The notes: generated by a model not told the origin, from the letters alone. A stretch of DNA of 64,000 nucleotides from Lysinibacillus antri (GCF_003977595.1 NZ_RYYR01000011.1:1-64000); one strand, 5' to 3'. Shown: positions 50,769 to 61,580, counted from the stretch's first letter. Program-made: numbers and translations.

Positions 50769-53474
50769 TTATGCTTCTTGAGCTTTGTTACGTAATACCA
50801 TTTGTAGGATACCACCGTGACGGTAGTAGTCTACTTCTACTTCTGAGTCGAAACGTGCAAGAGCTTTGAACTCTTTCACTGTTCCATCTTCAGCTTTCGC
50901 AGTTACAGTTAAGATATCACGTGGTTTTACATCATCAGTGATGTTCACAGAGATTTCTTCTTTACCTGTTAAGCCTAAAGACTCAGCAGAATCACCTGGT
51001 AAGTATTGAAGTGGTAATACACCCATCATTACAAGGTTAGAACGGTGGATACGCTCATAGCTTTGTGCAATAACTGTTTTGATACCTAATAAGAATGTAC
51101 CTTTAGCAGCCCAGTCACGAGAAGATCCCATACCGTAGTCGTTACCAGCTAATACTACTAAACCAGTTCCGTTTTCTTGGTATTTCATACATGCATCGTA
51201 AATGTATTCAACTTCACCTGTTGGCCAGTAAGTAGTGAATCCACCTTCTGTACCAGGAGCTACTTGGTTACGGATACGGATGTTTGCAAATGTACCACGC
51301 ATCATTACTTCATGGTTACCACGACGAGAACCATAAGAGTTGAAGTCACGGATTGCAACACCGTTTTCTTGTAAATATTTACCTGCAGGCGTATCTTTAC
51401 CGATCGCACCAGCTGGAGAAATATGGTCAGTTGTGATTGAGTCACCAAACTTCGCGATTACACGTAATCCGTCAAGACCTTGGATTGGTGCTGGCTCTTT
51501 AGAAAGACCAGTGAAGAATGGTGGGTTTTGAATGTAAGTTGATTTTTCATCAAATGTGTATAGAGACTCAGTTGATGTTTCAATTTCATTCCATTTTTCG
51601 TTCGCAGTAAATACTGTTTCATATTCTTTTTGGAATAATTCACGAGTTACTACGCGGTTTAATACTTCGTTAACTTCTTCAGTTGAAGGCCAGATATCAG
51701 CGAAGAATACATCGTTGCCATCTTTGTCTTTACCTAAAGAATCGTTTTGTAGGTCGATATCTACAGTACCAGCTAAAGCATAAGCAACTACTAATGGTGG
51801 TGAAGCTAAGTAGTTAGCTTTTACAAGTGGGTGTACACGACCTTCGAAGTTACGGTTACCAGAAAGAACTGAAGTTACGAATAGGTCTTTTTCTTTGATC
51901 GCGTCTTCGATTTCTGGAAGTAATGGACCTGAGTTACCGATACATGTTGTACAACCATAACCTACAGTGTTGAATCCGATTTCGTCAAGGTAAGTTTGTA
52001 AACCTGAATCTTCTAAGTAACCAGTTACAACTTTAGAACCTGGTGCTAAAGAAGTTTTTACCCATTTCGCAGGTTTGATTCCTTTTTCTACCGCTTTTTT
52101 CGCTACTAAACCAGCAGCTAAAAGAACGTATGGGTTAGAAGTGTTTGTACAAGATGTAATAGCTGCGATTGCTACTGCACCTGCAGGAATTTCTACATCA
52201 CCTTCTGCAAATTTAGCAGTTGAAGTTTTTGTGAATTCCTCTTCTGTTAAACCGAAACCTTGTACGCCCATTGGAGCAGTAACTACTTCGTGGTAACGAG
52301 TTTTCATGTTTGAAAGTGGAATTAAATCTTGTGGACGTTTTGGACCAGAAAGGTTTGGTTCAATGTCGTCTAATTTAATTTCTAAAACGTCTGTGTAAAC
52401 AGGCTCTAATGATGGATCAAAGAACATGCTGTTTGCTTTTAAGTAGTTTTCTACTACAGCGATATGCTCTTCGTCACGACCTGTTAAACGCATGTAGTTT
52501 AATGATTCTTCATCGATTGCGAAGAAACCACATGTAGCACCATATTCAGGAGCCATGTTAGAGATTGTCGCACGGTCAGCTAAAGGTAATTTAGATACAC
52601 CAGGACCGAAGAACTCAACAAATTTGTTTACTACGCCACGAGCACGTAATACTTGAGTTACTTTTAATGCTAAGTCAGTTGCAGTAGCTCCGTTTGGAAG
52701 GTCACCAGTTAATTTAACACCGATAACTTCTGGAATTGGGAAGTAAGAAGGTTGACCAAGCATACCTGCTTCAGCTTCAATACCACCAACACCCCATCCA
52801 AGAACACCGATACCGTTGATCATTGTTGTATGAGAGTCAGTACCTACTACTGAGTCTGGGAATGTTTCAAAAGTGCCATCAGCGTTTTCGTTAACGTGAA
52901 CTACTGGCGCTAAATATTCTAAGTTTACTTGGTGAACGATACCTGTTGCTGGAGGTACAGCACGGAAGTTATCGTATGCAGTTTGAGCCCATTTTAAGAA
53001 GTTGTAACGTTCTGCGTTACGTTCGAACTCAAGATCCATGTTCGCTTGTAATGCAGAAGCATTACCGTATTTGTCAACTTGTACTGAGTGGTCAATTACA
53101 AGGTCAACTGGAATCGCTGGGTTGATTTTATTTGGATCTCCACCTAATTCTTTCATAGCTGAACGTAAAGAAGCTAAGTCAACTACTACAGGAACCCCAG
53201 TGAAGTCTTGTAATACTACGCGAGATGGTTTGAATGGTACTTCTGCTTCTGGATTCGCATCAGCACCCCATTTTGCTAATTCGTTTACGTGTTCATCTTT
53301 AATTACATATCCATCATATTGACGTAATACAGATTCTAATAATACTTTAATTGAGTATGGTAGGCGTGATACGTTTGCTACGCCAGCTTCTTCGATTGCA
53401 GATAAACGGTAATAGTTGTACGTTTTACCATTAACTTCGAATGAAGAACGGCTGTTGTGTAAATTACTTGCCAT
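50769..53474 (-). CDS. acnA: Aconitate hydratase
   Basis: A 901-residue aconitase A (CitB in Bacillus subtilis), converting citrate to isocitrate in the TCA cycle. [4Fe-4S] cluster cysteines are in [18 protein letters not shown] and [14 protein letters not shown]. The swivel domain has [37 protein letters not shown] and [20 protein letters not shown]. Length and motif order are complete. ATG at 53474 follows AGGGGGA; the longer reading to 53534 is in the leader. Gram-positive aconitase can also bind iron-responsive-type RNA when it loses its cluster. Transcribed alone; a terminator follows. Confidence 0.97.
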   Translation of the reverse strand: MASNLHNSRSSFEVNGKTYNYYRLSAIEEAGVANVSRLPYSIKVLLESVLRQYDGYVIKDEHVNELAKWGADANPEAEVPFKPSRVVLQDFTGVPVVVDLASLRSAMKELGGDPNKINPAIPVDLVIDHSVQVDKYGNASALQANMDLEFERNAERYNFLKWAQTAYDNFRAVPPATGIVHQVNLEYLAPVVHVNENADGTFETFPDSVVGTDSHTTMINGIGVLGWGVGGIEAEAGMLGQPSYFPIPEVIGVKLTGDLPNGATATDLALKVTQVLRARGVVNKFVEFFGPGVSKLPLADRATISNMAPEYGATCGFFAIDEESLNYMRLTGRDEEHIAVVENYLKANSMFFDPSLEPVYTDVLEIKLDDIEPNLSGPKRPQDLIPLSNMKTRYHEVVTAPMGVQGFGLTEEEFTKTSTAKFAEGDVEIPAGAVAIAAITSCTNTSNPYVLLAAGLVAKKAVEKGIKPAKWVKTSLAPGSKVVTGYLEDSGLQTYLDEIGFNTVGYGCTTCIGNSGPLLPEIEDAIKEKDLFVTSVLSGNRNFEGRVHPLVKANYLASPPLVVAYALAGTVDIDLQNDSLGKDKDGNDVFFADIWPSTEEVNEVLNRVVTRELFQKEYETVFTANEKWNEIETSTESLYTFDEKSTYIQNPPFFTGLSKEPAPIQGLDGLRVIAKFGDSITTDHISPAGAIGKDTPAGKYLQENGVAIRDFNSYGSRRGNHEVMMRGTFANIRIRNQVAPGTEGGFTTYWPTGEVEYIYDACMKYQENGTGLVVLAGNDYGMGSSRDWAAKGTFLLGIKTVIAQSYERIHRSNLVMMGVLPLQYLPGDSAESLGLTGKEEISVNITDDVKPRDILTVTAKAEDGTVKEFKALARFDSEVEVDYYRHGGILQMVLRNKAQEA

Positions 53475-53728
53475 TTTTGTAATCCCCCTAATTAAAATTC
53501 GAAAAAGATCAGTTAGCTCTTTTCTCCAATACACATCATACCCTAAAAATATACATAAGTAAATTACATTAATATTATCTTTTGTGATAAGTTATTTTTA
53601 TAACCAAGTATTTAACTATGCAATTAATATAGCATACAGTGTACAGTCCGAACGTTATTTTAAACCTTAATTATTACAATGTCTAGCGAATAACCTCTTT
53701 CTAAAAAAGTTATATACGACAAAAATAA
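53475..53728. other. Upstream region of acnA
   Basis: About 250 AT-rich bases without a gene. It should contain the acnA promoter; I see no clear operator that I can name. Confidence 0.4.
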
Positions 53729-53757
53729 AAGCACATCAAATTTATGATGTGCAAATT
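53729..53757 (-). terminator. Terminator of the small gene at 53766
   Basis: Minus strand GCACATCATAAATTTGATGT GC followed by TTTTATTTTTG. Confidence 0.75.
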
Positions 53758-53765
53758 CGTAGTTA

Positions 53766-53984
53766 TTAGACTTGTAAATATTCACTCTTTAAAATTCGAA
53801 ATTTAGCTACTTTCGAACTTAAGATGACTTCAATATCACCGTCTGCTGTTTTTGTTTCAATAAATGGGTCAATTAATAAACTTTTTGCATCAAGTACCAC
53901 TAAATCTGGATTATCTTGTTCGATAAAAGTTTCTCCGATCATTTCGTTACTATCTGAAAAAAACTTCACTAAATATTGTGCCAT
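53766..53984 (-). CDS. Small hypothetical protein
   Basis: A 72-residue acidic protein (AQYLVKFFSDSNEMIGETFI then EQDNPDLVVLDAKSLLID), with no recognised family. ATG at 53984 follows GGGGG. Predicted beta-rich. A terminator follows, so it is expressed alone or after the gene at 54059. Confidence 0.62.
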   Translation of the reverse strand: MAQYLVKFFSDSNEMIGETFIEQDNPDLVVLDAKSLLIDPFIETKTADGDIEVILSSKVAKFRILKSEYLQV

Positions 53985-54058
53985 AAAAAAACCCCCTTTG
54001 TTGAAAAGTTCTACAAAAAACGTGCCATTACCTTTTATTATATAGTAATGAATACCGG

Positions 54059-54613
54059 TTATATTACTAATTCACTTACCACGTTATCTTTTTCATCAAC
54101 CACTTGGATTGTGAATTTCTCAGTATCGTCTAAATTAGATAAATCGATATACCAAATGGAATAACCCTCTACTTTATATAAATCAATGACGTCTTTTGAT
54201 AATGTAGTTAGTTCAATTAATTGTGCTTCTTTGTCATTTACAAGCACTTTCATTTTTCCTTTAGGTTTAATCAATCCATATAAAATTTTACGATCTGAAT
54301 GGGCACTTTTGATTGTATTATCATCGAGTGATTTCGGTAGTTCGGCATAAACACCATCCCCCGCGCTCCACCCTTTTAAATTTTTCGTAACCATTCCAGT
54401 TCCAAAGTAGTTCCCGTTTGATAAAAAGAAATAGCGATGTTCTTTATCAGATTTTGGCCCCTCAATCCATTCATAGTCTGCATCCTTTGGTAAAGCTTTT
54501 TCAGGTGAATCCTTGCCGTCACCGGTAAAATGAACAAAATATGCATTAAATAAATAGCCAATGACAATAACGAGGACTGCAAATAATAAAATCCGTGTAA
54601 ATCGACTTCGCAT
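54059..54613 (-). CDS. Membrane-anchored extracytoplasmic protein
   Basis: A 184-residue protein with an N-terminal membrane anchor (FTRILLFAVLVIVIGYLFNA) and a beta-rich outer domain (YEWIEGPKSDKEHRYFFLSN onward). No lipobox is evident. ATG at 54613 has GGGGTGG upstream; ATG at 54622 is less well placed. It follows the DUF2785 gene by 18 bases and is probably in its operon. Function unknown. Confidence 0.68.
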   Translation of the reverse strand: MRSRFTRILLFAVLVIVIGYLFNAYFVHFTGDGKDSPEKALPKDADYEWIEGPKSDKEHRYFFLSNGNYFGTGMVTKNLKGWSAGDGVYAELPKSLDDNTIKSAHSDRKILYGLIKPKGKMKVLVNDKEAQLIELTTLSKDVIDLYKVEGYSIWYIDLSNLDDTEKFTIQVVDEKDNVVSELVI

Positions 54614-54631
54614 AAAAACCACCCCGTTCCC

Positions 54632-55465
54632 TTACGATTGTTTCATCCAATTTGCAATAAGTAATGAAACAACACCCTTTAGTTCAGGCGCTTTTTGTGA
54701 AAACTTTAACGTGAAATAAAGAGTTTTCATAAAATTAAGCGTATTTGTTCGAGCTACAAAATAGTGAGGTGTATAACCGACTTCCATTAAATAAAATTGT
54801 AATTTATCAAAGACTTGCTCTACCCATTCGATTAATATTTCTACTGGATAATCTTTTTCAATTAATTTCATAATGATTGCTGCTAAACGCTCATCTTCAT
54901 CATTTGTATAAACAGACCCTTTCCAAAAGCTGTCTTTTACACCTTGTAATAGCGTTGGAGCAAGACGAATTTCAAAAGCAGGGTGCGATATAATGGCTGT
55001 TGCTAAATCCGCTCCGTGAGTAATCGCCAGTGCCCACCCTTTTTCTGCTACAAAGCCGCGCACGTCCTTTTCTCGACTCATATAACGTGAACCACTCGTT
55101 AAGACGTCCAACGCTTGCTCTTTTGATAAAAACTGTAATTGACGATCAGCATGTAGTAGGCCTGTTAACCAAAGCGCAGAAAAGGATCTCGTAAACACAT
55201 GATCGGATTCGTTTTCGTTAATAGATGAAAATAAAAAATCCGAATTAATTAATGTCGTCGTAATGGTCTTCATCTGAGTTTGTGTAAATTGTTGTTGTGA
55301 CAATAACTCAATAAATAAACGATAGTTCAGTTTATCACGCAATTCATCTTCTGGTGTGCCAATATGTAACAACATGTTTTGAATTAACACGTCCCCATTT
55401 TGATTTAGGTAAAGTTGTCGTTCTTCTACATTCATATTTAAAATGTTTTCTAAAGTAGTTTTCAA
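54632..55465 (-). CDS. DUF2785-family protein
   Basis: A 277-residue all-helical protein. GFVAEKGWALAITHGADLAT and RSFSALWLTGLLHADRQLQF are stretches I associate with DUF2785, an uncharacterised family with a His in EKGWxHxxxHGAD-like motif. Starts at TTG 55465 with AGGAGG upstream. It is followed 18 bases later by the membrane-anchored gene and preceded, after 76 bases, by the VWA gene, all on the minus strand. Confidence 0.78.
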   Translation of the reverse strand: MKTTLENILNMNVEERQLYLNQNGDVLIQNMLLHIGTPEDELRDKLNYRLFIELLSQQQFTQTQMKTITTTLINSDFLFSSINENESDHVFTRSFSALWLTGLLHADRQLQFLSKEQALDVLTSGSRYMSREKDVRGFVAEKGWALAITHGADLATAIISHPAFEIRLAPTLLQGVKDSFWKGSVYTNDEDERLAAIIMKLIEKDYPVEILIEWVEQVFDKLQFYLMEVGYTPHYFVARTNTLNFMKTLYFTLKFSQKAPELKGVVSLLIANWMKQS

Positions 55466-55541
55466 TGAAAATCCTCCTAAAAAAGCGAAACTCTTTTCAT
55501 TGTAAACTTCTCAAAGTTGTTTTGCTACAAAAGGATATGAA

Positions 55542-56897
55542 TTAAGAGGATTTTCCAATCGAAAAGACGTCAGTTGCTTCAAATAAATGTTTCACTTCAA
55601 TTACTTGATCAGAAAAAGATTGGACAATGGATTTGTCGACCGCATTAAAATAATTTGTCAAAATAATACTAATGCATTCACACTTTTTCCTTTTTTTACA
55701 CCGATTAAATTCTTCAATAAAATGTTTCGATAAAAAACTTGAACCATCCGTTAAAAATAATAGATCTGCCTTATTGAATTCGCTCGTAGTAATTACCTCT
55801 AAAGCATACTTTAAAGGCTTTTCGAAGTTCGTACCCCCACCTAAAAAACTGTTACAAAACAAAATAATTTGTTCTATAGTTGACTGTCCCTTTTTAAATA
55901 GATGGACTTCCCCAGTATCATTTGCAAAAGGGATGATGACCATATCCCTTTTTTGCTTTTTCGCGATCATTAATAATGCCATACAAAAGGCTTTACATTC
56001 ATTTCTAATGGAACTCATTGAACTACTTTCATCCACACAAAAAACAATGGGTCCCTTCCCCTTATTCTTGTTTTTATAATCGTATTGCAACGCTTGACGT
56101 TCAGCTAATCTTTTTAAAAAATCTAACTTTGATGCAGGTAAAGAATATTTCGCCAACTCAGAGGGGATTAAATTTTGGATTTCATGACCAGGCACAATGT
56201 TTTTAATTGAAATGGAATGATCCACAAAGTTTTGTTTTATTTGTACAATGGGTTTTAGTTTTCCAGTGAGTTCGGCAATTTGTTTTAATGTTGAATGGGT
56301 TTGCAATTCTTTTGCAAGGAGTAGTTGATCTTTTATAGCAGGTTGTTTATTTTTACCGTCCATTTTACTTACTTGAACAATGGACTTTTTTAGATCAATG
56401 GCGGCATCTTTACTATAATTAAGGTATCTTGAAATTTCTTTCGTAAGCAATTGTTTCATAACATTTTGTTTGATCTTGGAGTGATTCAACGGATTGGAGG
56501 TTTTCACATTTGGCGGAAAAGAATTTTGAAAGTACGAAATGATACGCTGTACAAAAAATTCCGTTGTTAACAGGGATAACAACTCATCTAATTGCGTTAG
56601 CTTTTTCCAATTGTTATATTCATTTGTTAAAAGCATTCTTTCAATAAATTGATAATGAAAATTCATATTGAAAGAATTATTTAATTCAAATGTAGGTCTA
56701 TAAAAACTAGACCAAATATCTCCGACTAAATTCGTAAATCCATTAAAGAACTTCTCCCCTTCTTCACAAAGGGAGCGAAGCGTTTTCGCATAAGAAAGTA
56801 ATTCATTAAATTGAGTCATTTTTTCAATCGAAACATCTATTATAGAAATTGTATATTTTCCTAGTATATATTCACTTTGCTTATAGATCCGAACCAT
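55542..56897 (-). CDS. VWA-domain protein, ViaA-like partner of the MoxR ATPase
   Basis: A protein of up to 451 residues. An N-terminal helical half of about 270 residues is followed by a von Willebrand A domain with a complete metal site (MIDAS): DxSxS in FCVDESSSMS (Asp 289), Thr in LGGGTNFEKPL (356) and Asp in LLFLTDGSS (384). It lies 29 bases after the MoxR ATPase gene, as viaA follows ravA in Escherichia coli. ATG at 56897 sits immediately after GGGGG, so the true start may be an internal ATG (for example MTQFNELLSYAK, 27 residues in). Such pairs act as ATP-driven chaperone-like machines on metal-dependent or membrane complexes. Confidence 0.82.
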   Translation of the reverse strand: MVRIYKQSEYILGKYTISIIDVSIEKMTQFNELLSYAKTLRSLCEEGEKFFNGFTNLVGDIWSSFYRPTFELNNSFNMNFHYQFIERMLLTNEYNNWKKLTQLDELLSLLTTEFFVQRIISYFQNSFPPNVKTSNPLNHSKIKQNVMKQLLTKEISRYLNYSKDAAIDLKKSIVQVSKMDGKNKQPAIKDQLLLAKELQTHSTLKQIAELTGKLKPIVQIKQNFVDHSISIKNIVPGHEIQNLIPSELAKYSLPASKLDFLKRLAERQALQYDYKNKNKGKGPIVFCVDESSSMSSIRNECKAFCMALLMIAKKQKRDMVIIPFANDTGEVHLFKKGQSTIEQIILFCNSFLGGGTNFEKPLKYALEVITTSEFNKADLLFLTDGSSFLSKHFIEEFNRCKKRKKCECISIILTNYFNAVDKSIVQSFSDQVIEVKHLFEATDVFSIGKSS

Positions 56898-56926
56898 CCC
56901 CCTAAATCTTTAATTTCTCGATTTAG

Positions 56927-58048
56927 TTAAAAGCCAATTACTTGTTTCGTCATGTCAAGAAGTCGTTTGTGCATGTTATTTTTTAGCTCAATTAATTCTT
57001 GACGGTTAGGCATTTTAATCGTTAATTCTTGAACTTCTAAATATAAGGATTTTCCCTGCAACAATAAATCTCCTACCGATTCCTTTGCAGCAATGGAGTT
57101 TTCCATCATGGAATGTTCAATATCCATGATCAGCGTTTCAAACTTCGGGCTAATGCGTTCAATAAACGTATCGACTGAATCATCAACAATTTCATAAATG
57201 ATTTTTGTAATTTGGTCGCGTTCTTCTACTTTTTCCCACAATACATTCGTTAAGAGAACTAAATCATCGCGTTTCACTTTCATTCTTCCGTTTAAATAAG
57301 CTTTTGCACGCAATAATGAAAGGGATTGCTTAAATCGACGGTCTGATGGGCGAATACCTATATTAATTAATTCTTTTCGAATCGTTGCTAAACTCGAAAA
57401 AATTGCATCTGGAATGTGAACGAGTTCCACCTGTTTTTGATACAAATATAGTTCATCTAACGTAATCGTTGGAACCTGTTGTGAAGAGTCATCCTTTAAC
57501 ATAGCAAGAAAGGTTTCTTGTTCACGAATATATTGAACGTCATAGCGTAGTAAAAAACGATCGTACAACGCTTCGAGACCTTCACCTTCTTCAATGTATT
57601 CATTTGAGGACGCAATTAATGTCTTTAATGGTGAAATAATTGGCTGACCATTGTTGTAGTAAATTCGTTCATTAATTAATGTAAGTAATGCGTTTAAGAT
57701 TGCAGAATTGGCCTTGAAAATCTCATCTATAAATGCAAAATCAGCTTCAGGTAGCATTCCGTTCGTATTGCGTTGATAAATCCCTTGCTCTAATTCTTTT
57801 AACGAGAGCGGTCCAAAGACTTCATCGGGCGTACTAAAGCGAGTTAATAAATGTTGGAAAAAATGACTGCCTTCTACAATTTTCCCAATCATACTCGATA
57901 ATGCACTTTTCCCTGTTCCAGACGGGCCAATAAATAAAATATGTTGACGTGATAACAAAGCAATGATTAATGCCTCTATCTCATCGTGTCGATCGTAAAA
58001 CATCGCGTTTAACGACTTTACAATTTGCCTCAGTCTTTCTTGATCCAT
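56927..58048 (-). CDS. MoxR-family AAA+ ATPase, RavA-like
   Basis: A 373-residue AAA+ ATPase of the MoxR branch. Walker A is FIGPSGTGKSALS (residues 41-48 for GPSGTGKS), Walker B FAFIDEIFKANSAILNALLT with the MoxR-typical extension, sensor 1 ASSNE, and the arginine region ALYDRFLLRYDV. The C-terminal part is helical, as in RavA. ATG at 58048 follows AAAGGAG. It is the first gene of a minus-strand unit with the VWA gene, and is divergent from the beta-helix gene at 58225, with 176 bases between the starts. Confidence 0.88.
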   Translation of the reverse strand: MDQERLRQIVKSLNAMFYDRHDEIEALIIALLSRQHILFIGPSGTGKSALSSMIGKIVEGSHFFQHLLTRFSTPDEVFGPLSLKELEQGIYQRNTNGMLPEADFAFIDEIFKANSAILNALLTLINERIYYNNGQPIISPLKTLIASSNEYIEEGEGLEALYDRFLLRYDVQYIREQETFLAMLKDDSSQQVPTITLDELYLYQKQVELVHIPDAIFSSLATIRKELINIGIRPSDRRFKQSLSLLRAKAYLNGRMKVKRDDLVLLTNVLWEKVEERDQITKIIYEIVDDSVDTFIERISPKFETLIMDIEHSMMENSIAAKESVGDLLLQGKSLYLEVQELTIKMPNRQELIELKNNMHKRLLDMTKQVIGF

Positions 58049-58224
58049 ACCGGGTAATCTCCTTTTTCATTCATTATAGTAATTATGTGCAACAAAAACC
58101 CATTTTAGTATAAATCAGTCTATATTTTCACCAATTTTTGGTGTTTTTTCTAATCTATGCGATTAAGATTCGCCTTTTTTAGTGAGAATAGAGGTATTGA
58201 TTGTTTGAAAGAGGAGGCACCTAC

Positions 58225-60147
58225 ATGGCGATTAGTGGAATATTTTCAAAGTTATTTTCAAATGTGAAAACAATACAAAAAACGATACAATTTTCAAAAT
58301 CAGGAAATTTCATTCAACTAAAACCGAAACTTTATAAAGAATCCGTTCGTTTTGAAAAAAATATGGTCCTTGCTGGCGATAAACATGAGGAAACGATCAT
58401 TGAAGGATTACTAATTATCCCAAAGAATGTAACAGTTGCTCTGCACGATTTAACCATTTCTCCAACAACTCAAATGTATGTTGAGGGCGATGTCGTATTA
58501 CAAAATTGCCGATTTATTGGCGGAAGATCTGATGTACTAATAACAGTAGATAACGGCAAACTGAATGCAAGTAATTGTGAATTTGAAAAAGCAAAAGACA
58601 TGGGCGTATCTTTAATTAATAATAGTAAAGCGATTTTCGAACAATGTACGTTTAAAAAGAATGGAAAGGCTCATATTTTTTCCGAATCCTCACAAGTGTG
58701 TATTGAAAAAAGTGAATTGTTTGAGGCAAAGCATGGTTTTCTTTTAAAAAATCAATCCCTATTACAATCAAGAAATGTCCACCTTCATCATCAGACAAGT
58801 ACACAAGTGGTTGTGGACCATTCAAAATATTATGATCATGAAAGCGTCATTGAAAACGGAAATGGAATGGGCGTACACATCATCCAGAAGAGTGAAGCAT
58901 CGTTACAAGCCACTACAATTCGAGAAAATACTGAAGCGCAAATTTCAGGTGTTGCTAGCTATTTAATTGTAAGAAATTGCAATATTGAAAACGGAAAAGA
59001 TGTTGGCATATCCATTCAAGGACAATGTGAAGGCCAAATATCGAATAGTAATATTATAAATCATAAAAACAGTAGCGTGGAAGTATTGAAACAATCTCGC
59101 TTAAACATTGTAAAAAGCTCGATTGGGGATGGGGAAAGTCATGGGGTTAAAATTAGTCAGGAATCCATTGTAAATCTTTATGAGGTTGACATACAAAATC
59201 ATCGCGCCTCTCAAGTTTGGCTTATTGAAAAAGCCATTTGCTCCATGAAAAAATGTGTCATTAAAAAAGGGTATCATGTTGGATTGTGCGTTGAGCATAG
59301 TAGTAGTTGTACCATCGTTGAAAGTGACATCACCCAAAACCAAAATTCGGCCATCACCGTTTTTAAATCGGAATTCACGATTTTCAGATCACTCGTATCC
59401 CATAATGTAGGAAACGGAATATTAGCCATGTCTAATTCTACGGTTGATGTTGATACATGTAGATTTTATAATAATGAAATGCCACATATTGCATGTAAGT
59501 CGGATGTCAAACTCTTTATTGTGCAATGTGAATTGTTTAATGGGAAAAGTTTATTTATCGTAAATGATTGTGAAATAACGGCCATTGACAGTCAATTTTA
59601 CGATAGTCATAACGTACAAATAGAAGTATGTGATAAATCGACAGCGCGATTTGAAAATTGCCAAGTGTATAATGGGCATTCGTATGGCATGAAAATTTTA
59701 CGGAATTCAAGTTGTTACTTAATTGATTGTCAACTATTTCGTAATGAATTGTCTCAACTCGTCGTAAATGATAGTTCCTTAATCATCAAAAATAGTGAAA
59801 TCTTTGATGGGAAACGTCATGCCTTATATGTTCAAAATCACAGTGAAGTATTTATTCAAGATTGTTTTATTTCAAAACACGTTCAACATCAAATATGGGT
59901 GGATTATGAGTCAACCTTAGATATCAAAGGTGTACAACTGACAGAAGGCGCCCTTTCCGATCTTTACGCCCAAAATCGATCAAACGTATATGTCTCGGAT
60001 AGTATTATTCGAAACAATAAATCACGCTATAATGTACAAGCAGTCAACTTTTCGAACATCGAAATCACGAATACAGTCATTGAAAATAAATGCGGTGATG
60101 TGTACTATAGTGAAAATAATAGCTTCATCAAACAATTAGACTGTTAA
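58225..60147 (+). CDS. Right-handed beta-helix repeat protein
   Basis: A 640-residue protein almost entirely made of repeated coils of 20-24 residues with N/S/I/V ladders (for example IYNGKSLFIVNDCEI-type and NCQVYNGHSYGMKILRNSSC). These are pectate-lyase-like parallel beta-helix repeats. It has no signal peptide, so it is probably cytoplasmic. A short N-terminal region (SGIFSKLFSNVKTIQKTIQF) is followed by a first LAGDKHEETIIEGLLIIPKN coil. ATG at 58225 has AGAGGAGG upstream. Its divergent neighbour is a MoxR/VWA pair, so it could be their substrate, scaffold or sensor. No catalytic motif is visible. Confidence 0.85.
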   Translation: MAISGIFSKLFSNVKTIQKTIQFSKSGNFIQLKPKLYKESVRFEKNMVLAGDKHEETIIEGLLIIPKNVTVALHDLTISPTTQMYVEGDVVLQNCRFIGGRSDVLITVDNGKLNASNCEFEKAKDMGVSLINNSKAIFEQCTFKKNGKAHIFSESSQVCIEKSELFEAKHGFLLKNQSLLQSRNVHLHHQTSTQVVVDHSKYYDHESVIENGNGMGVHIIQKSEASLQATTIRENTEAQISGVASYLIVRNCNIENGKDVGISIQGQCEGQISNSNIINHKNSSVEVLKQSRLNIVKSSIGDGESHGVKISQESIVNLYEVDIQNHRASQVWLIEKAICSMKKCVIKKGYHVGLCVEHSSSCTIVESDITQNQNSAITVFKSEFTIFRSLVSHNVGNGILAMSNSTVDVDTCRFYNNEMPHIACKSDVKLFIVQCELFNGKSLFIVNDCEITAIDSQFYDSHNVQIEVCDKSTARFENCQVYNGHSYGMKILRNSSCYLIDCQLFRNELSQLVVNDSSLIIKNSEIFDGKRHALYVQNHSEVFIQDCFISKHVQHQIWVDYESTLDIKGVQLTEGALSDLYAQNRSNVYVSDSIIRNNKSRYNVQAVNFSNIEITNTVIENKCGDVYYSENNSFIKQLDC

Positions 60148-60159
60148 TATTCATCATTA

Positions 60160-60193
60160 AACTCCCCCTCCTCTTTTTTATGGTGGGGGGTTT
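60160..60193 (+). terminator. Terminator of the beta-helix gene
   Basis: AAACTCCCCCTCCTCTTTTT TATGGTGGGGGGTTTG: CCCCC/GGGGG stem with AT-rich loop, 13 bases after the stop. Confidence 0.6.
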
Positions 60194-60411
60194 GTACATA
60201 ACAATGGATTTTTTGAAAACAACACTGCTTAAAGTCTCACTTTAATGCGGTAATGGATAAATGCTCTAAATGTAGCAATATGAGTGTTCGAAAAGGATTT
60301 TCTATGAGAGAATGACACGTTGACATATTAGACAATGAACGTTTTAGAACCAGTACCTCACTCAATCTTTGGTGTTGGACCAAGTTTTTTATGAAAGGAA
60401 GTAAGAAAGCA

Positions 60412-61524
60412 ATGACGACATTAGAAAAAATAACCCCGAAATTTGACCCCTGGGAAGCTTATAAGGATGTTGAACAATTCGGGAAACTAACTCTTTCAAA
60501 TATTGAATTTACTACTACCTATTTATGTAATATGCGATGCGCGCATTGTGCTGTCGGGTACACACTTCAAACAAAGGATCCCGATGCCCTACCGATCGAT
60601 ATCATCTTAAAACGATTAGACGAAATTCCTCATTTGAAAACGTTAAGCATTACTGGTGGAGAACCAATGTTAAGTAAAAAATCGGTTGCGAATTATGTGA
60701 AGCCGATTTTACAATACGCCCATGAACGAGGAGTGCGTACGCAAATTAATTCAAATTTAACATTAGACAGTGAACGCTATTTGGACATCGCACCATATTT
60801 GGACGTTCTACATATTTCGCACAATTGGGGAACGGTAGATGAATTTGTCGAAACAGGTTTTACGATGATGGAGCGTAAACCGACATTTGAACAACGAGCG
60901 GCTCTTTTTGAACGGATGATCGAAAATTCGCAAATGTTGTCTGAACAAGGGGTGATGGTGTCTGCGGAAACGATGTTAAATAAAAAAACATTACCTTATA
61001 TTGACCATATTCATCATCAAGTTGTGAATGAAATGAAATGTGCAAGACATGAAATTCATCCAATGTACCCTTCAGACTTCGCATCGAGCCTAACTTCCCT
61101 TTCGTTAGAAGAAACACGAGAAGCAATTCATCACTTATTAGATATACGAGATGAATCTACATGGATGTTGTTTGGTACGCTACCGTTTTATCCTTGTAGT
61201 CAAAATGAGGAAGATGCTCGTTTATTAAACCGTTTAAGTGAAGCGAAAAATGTCACATTACGAAATGATCCTGATGGACGCTCTCGTTTAAATGTAAATA
61301 TCTTTACAGGTGACGTCATTGTGACAGACTTTGGTGATACACCAGCACTTGGAAACATACAACATGATTCACTACCGGATGTTTTTGAAAAATGGGTAGC
61401 GACAGATTTAGCAAAAAGTTTAAATTGCCATTGTCCTGCTGTAAAATGTTTAGGACCTAATGTATTAGTGAAAAACATGTATTACAAAGAAGCGCAGTTT
61501 ATTAGTGGTTCTGTAAAAGCATAA
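60412..61524 (+). CDS. yfkAB: Radical SAM/CxCxxxxC-motif protein YfkAB
   Basis: A radical SAM protein of 370 residues. The [4Fe-4S] motif CNMRCAHC (CxxxCxxC, in YLCNMRCAHCAVGYTLQT) is followed by the SITGGEPMLSK (GGEP) motif. Near the end is NCHCPAVKCLGPN, the CxCxxxxC motif that gives this family its name. It is known as YfkAB in Bacillus, where one gene was once annotated as two; here it is one intact frame. The reaction catalysed is unknown. ATG at 60412 follows AAAGGAAG; ATG at 60391 would add seven residues. It ends convergent to the XRE gene. Confidence 0.9.
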   Translation: MTTLEKITPKFDPWEAYKDVEQFGKLTLSNIEFTTTYLCNMRCAHCAVGYTLQTKDPDALPIDIILKRLDEIPHLKTLSITGGEPMLSKKSVANYVKPILQYAHERGVRTQINSNLTLDSERYLDIAPYLDVLHISHNWGTVDEFVETGFTMMERKPTFEQRAALFERMIENSQMLSEQGVMVSAETMLNKKTLPYIDHIHHQVVNEMKCARHEIHPMYPSDFASSLTSLSLEETREAIHHLLDIRDESTWMLFGTLPFYPCSQNEEDARLLNRLSEAKNVTLRNDPDGRSRLNVNIFTGDVIVTDFGDTPALGNIQHDSLPDVFEKWVATDLAKSLNCHCPAVKCLGPNVLVKNMYYKEAQFISGSVKA

Positions 61525-61527
61525 ACA

Positions 61528-61580
61528 AAAAAAGGGTTAGACAGAAGTGGATTCAAATTCCAGCTCCTATCTAGCCCTTT
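61528..61580. terminator. Bidirectional terminator
   Basis: AAAAAGGGTTAGA...TCTAGCCCTTTTT, overlapping the stop of the minus-strand regulator gene. It serves both yfkAB and that gene. Confidence 0.8.

Noticed and set aside
51177-53322. Several plus-strand frames opposite the aconitase gene
   Set aside because: Shadows caused by the codon pattern of acnA; no ribosome sites and no family.
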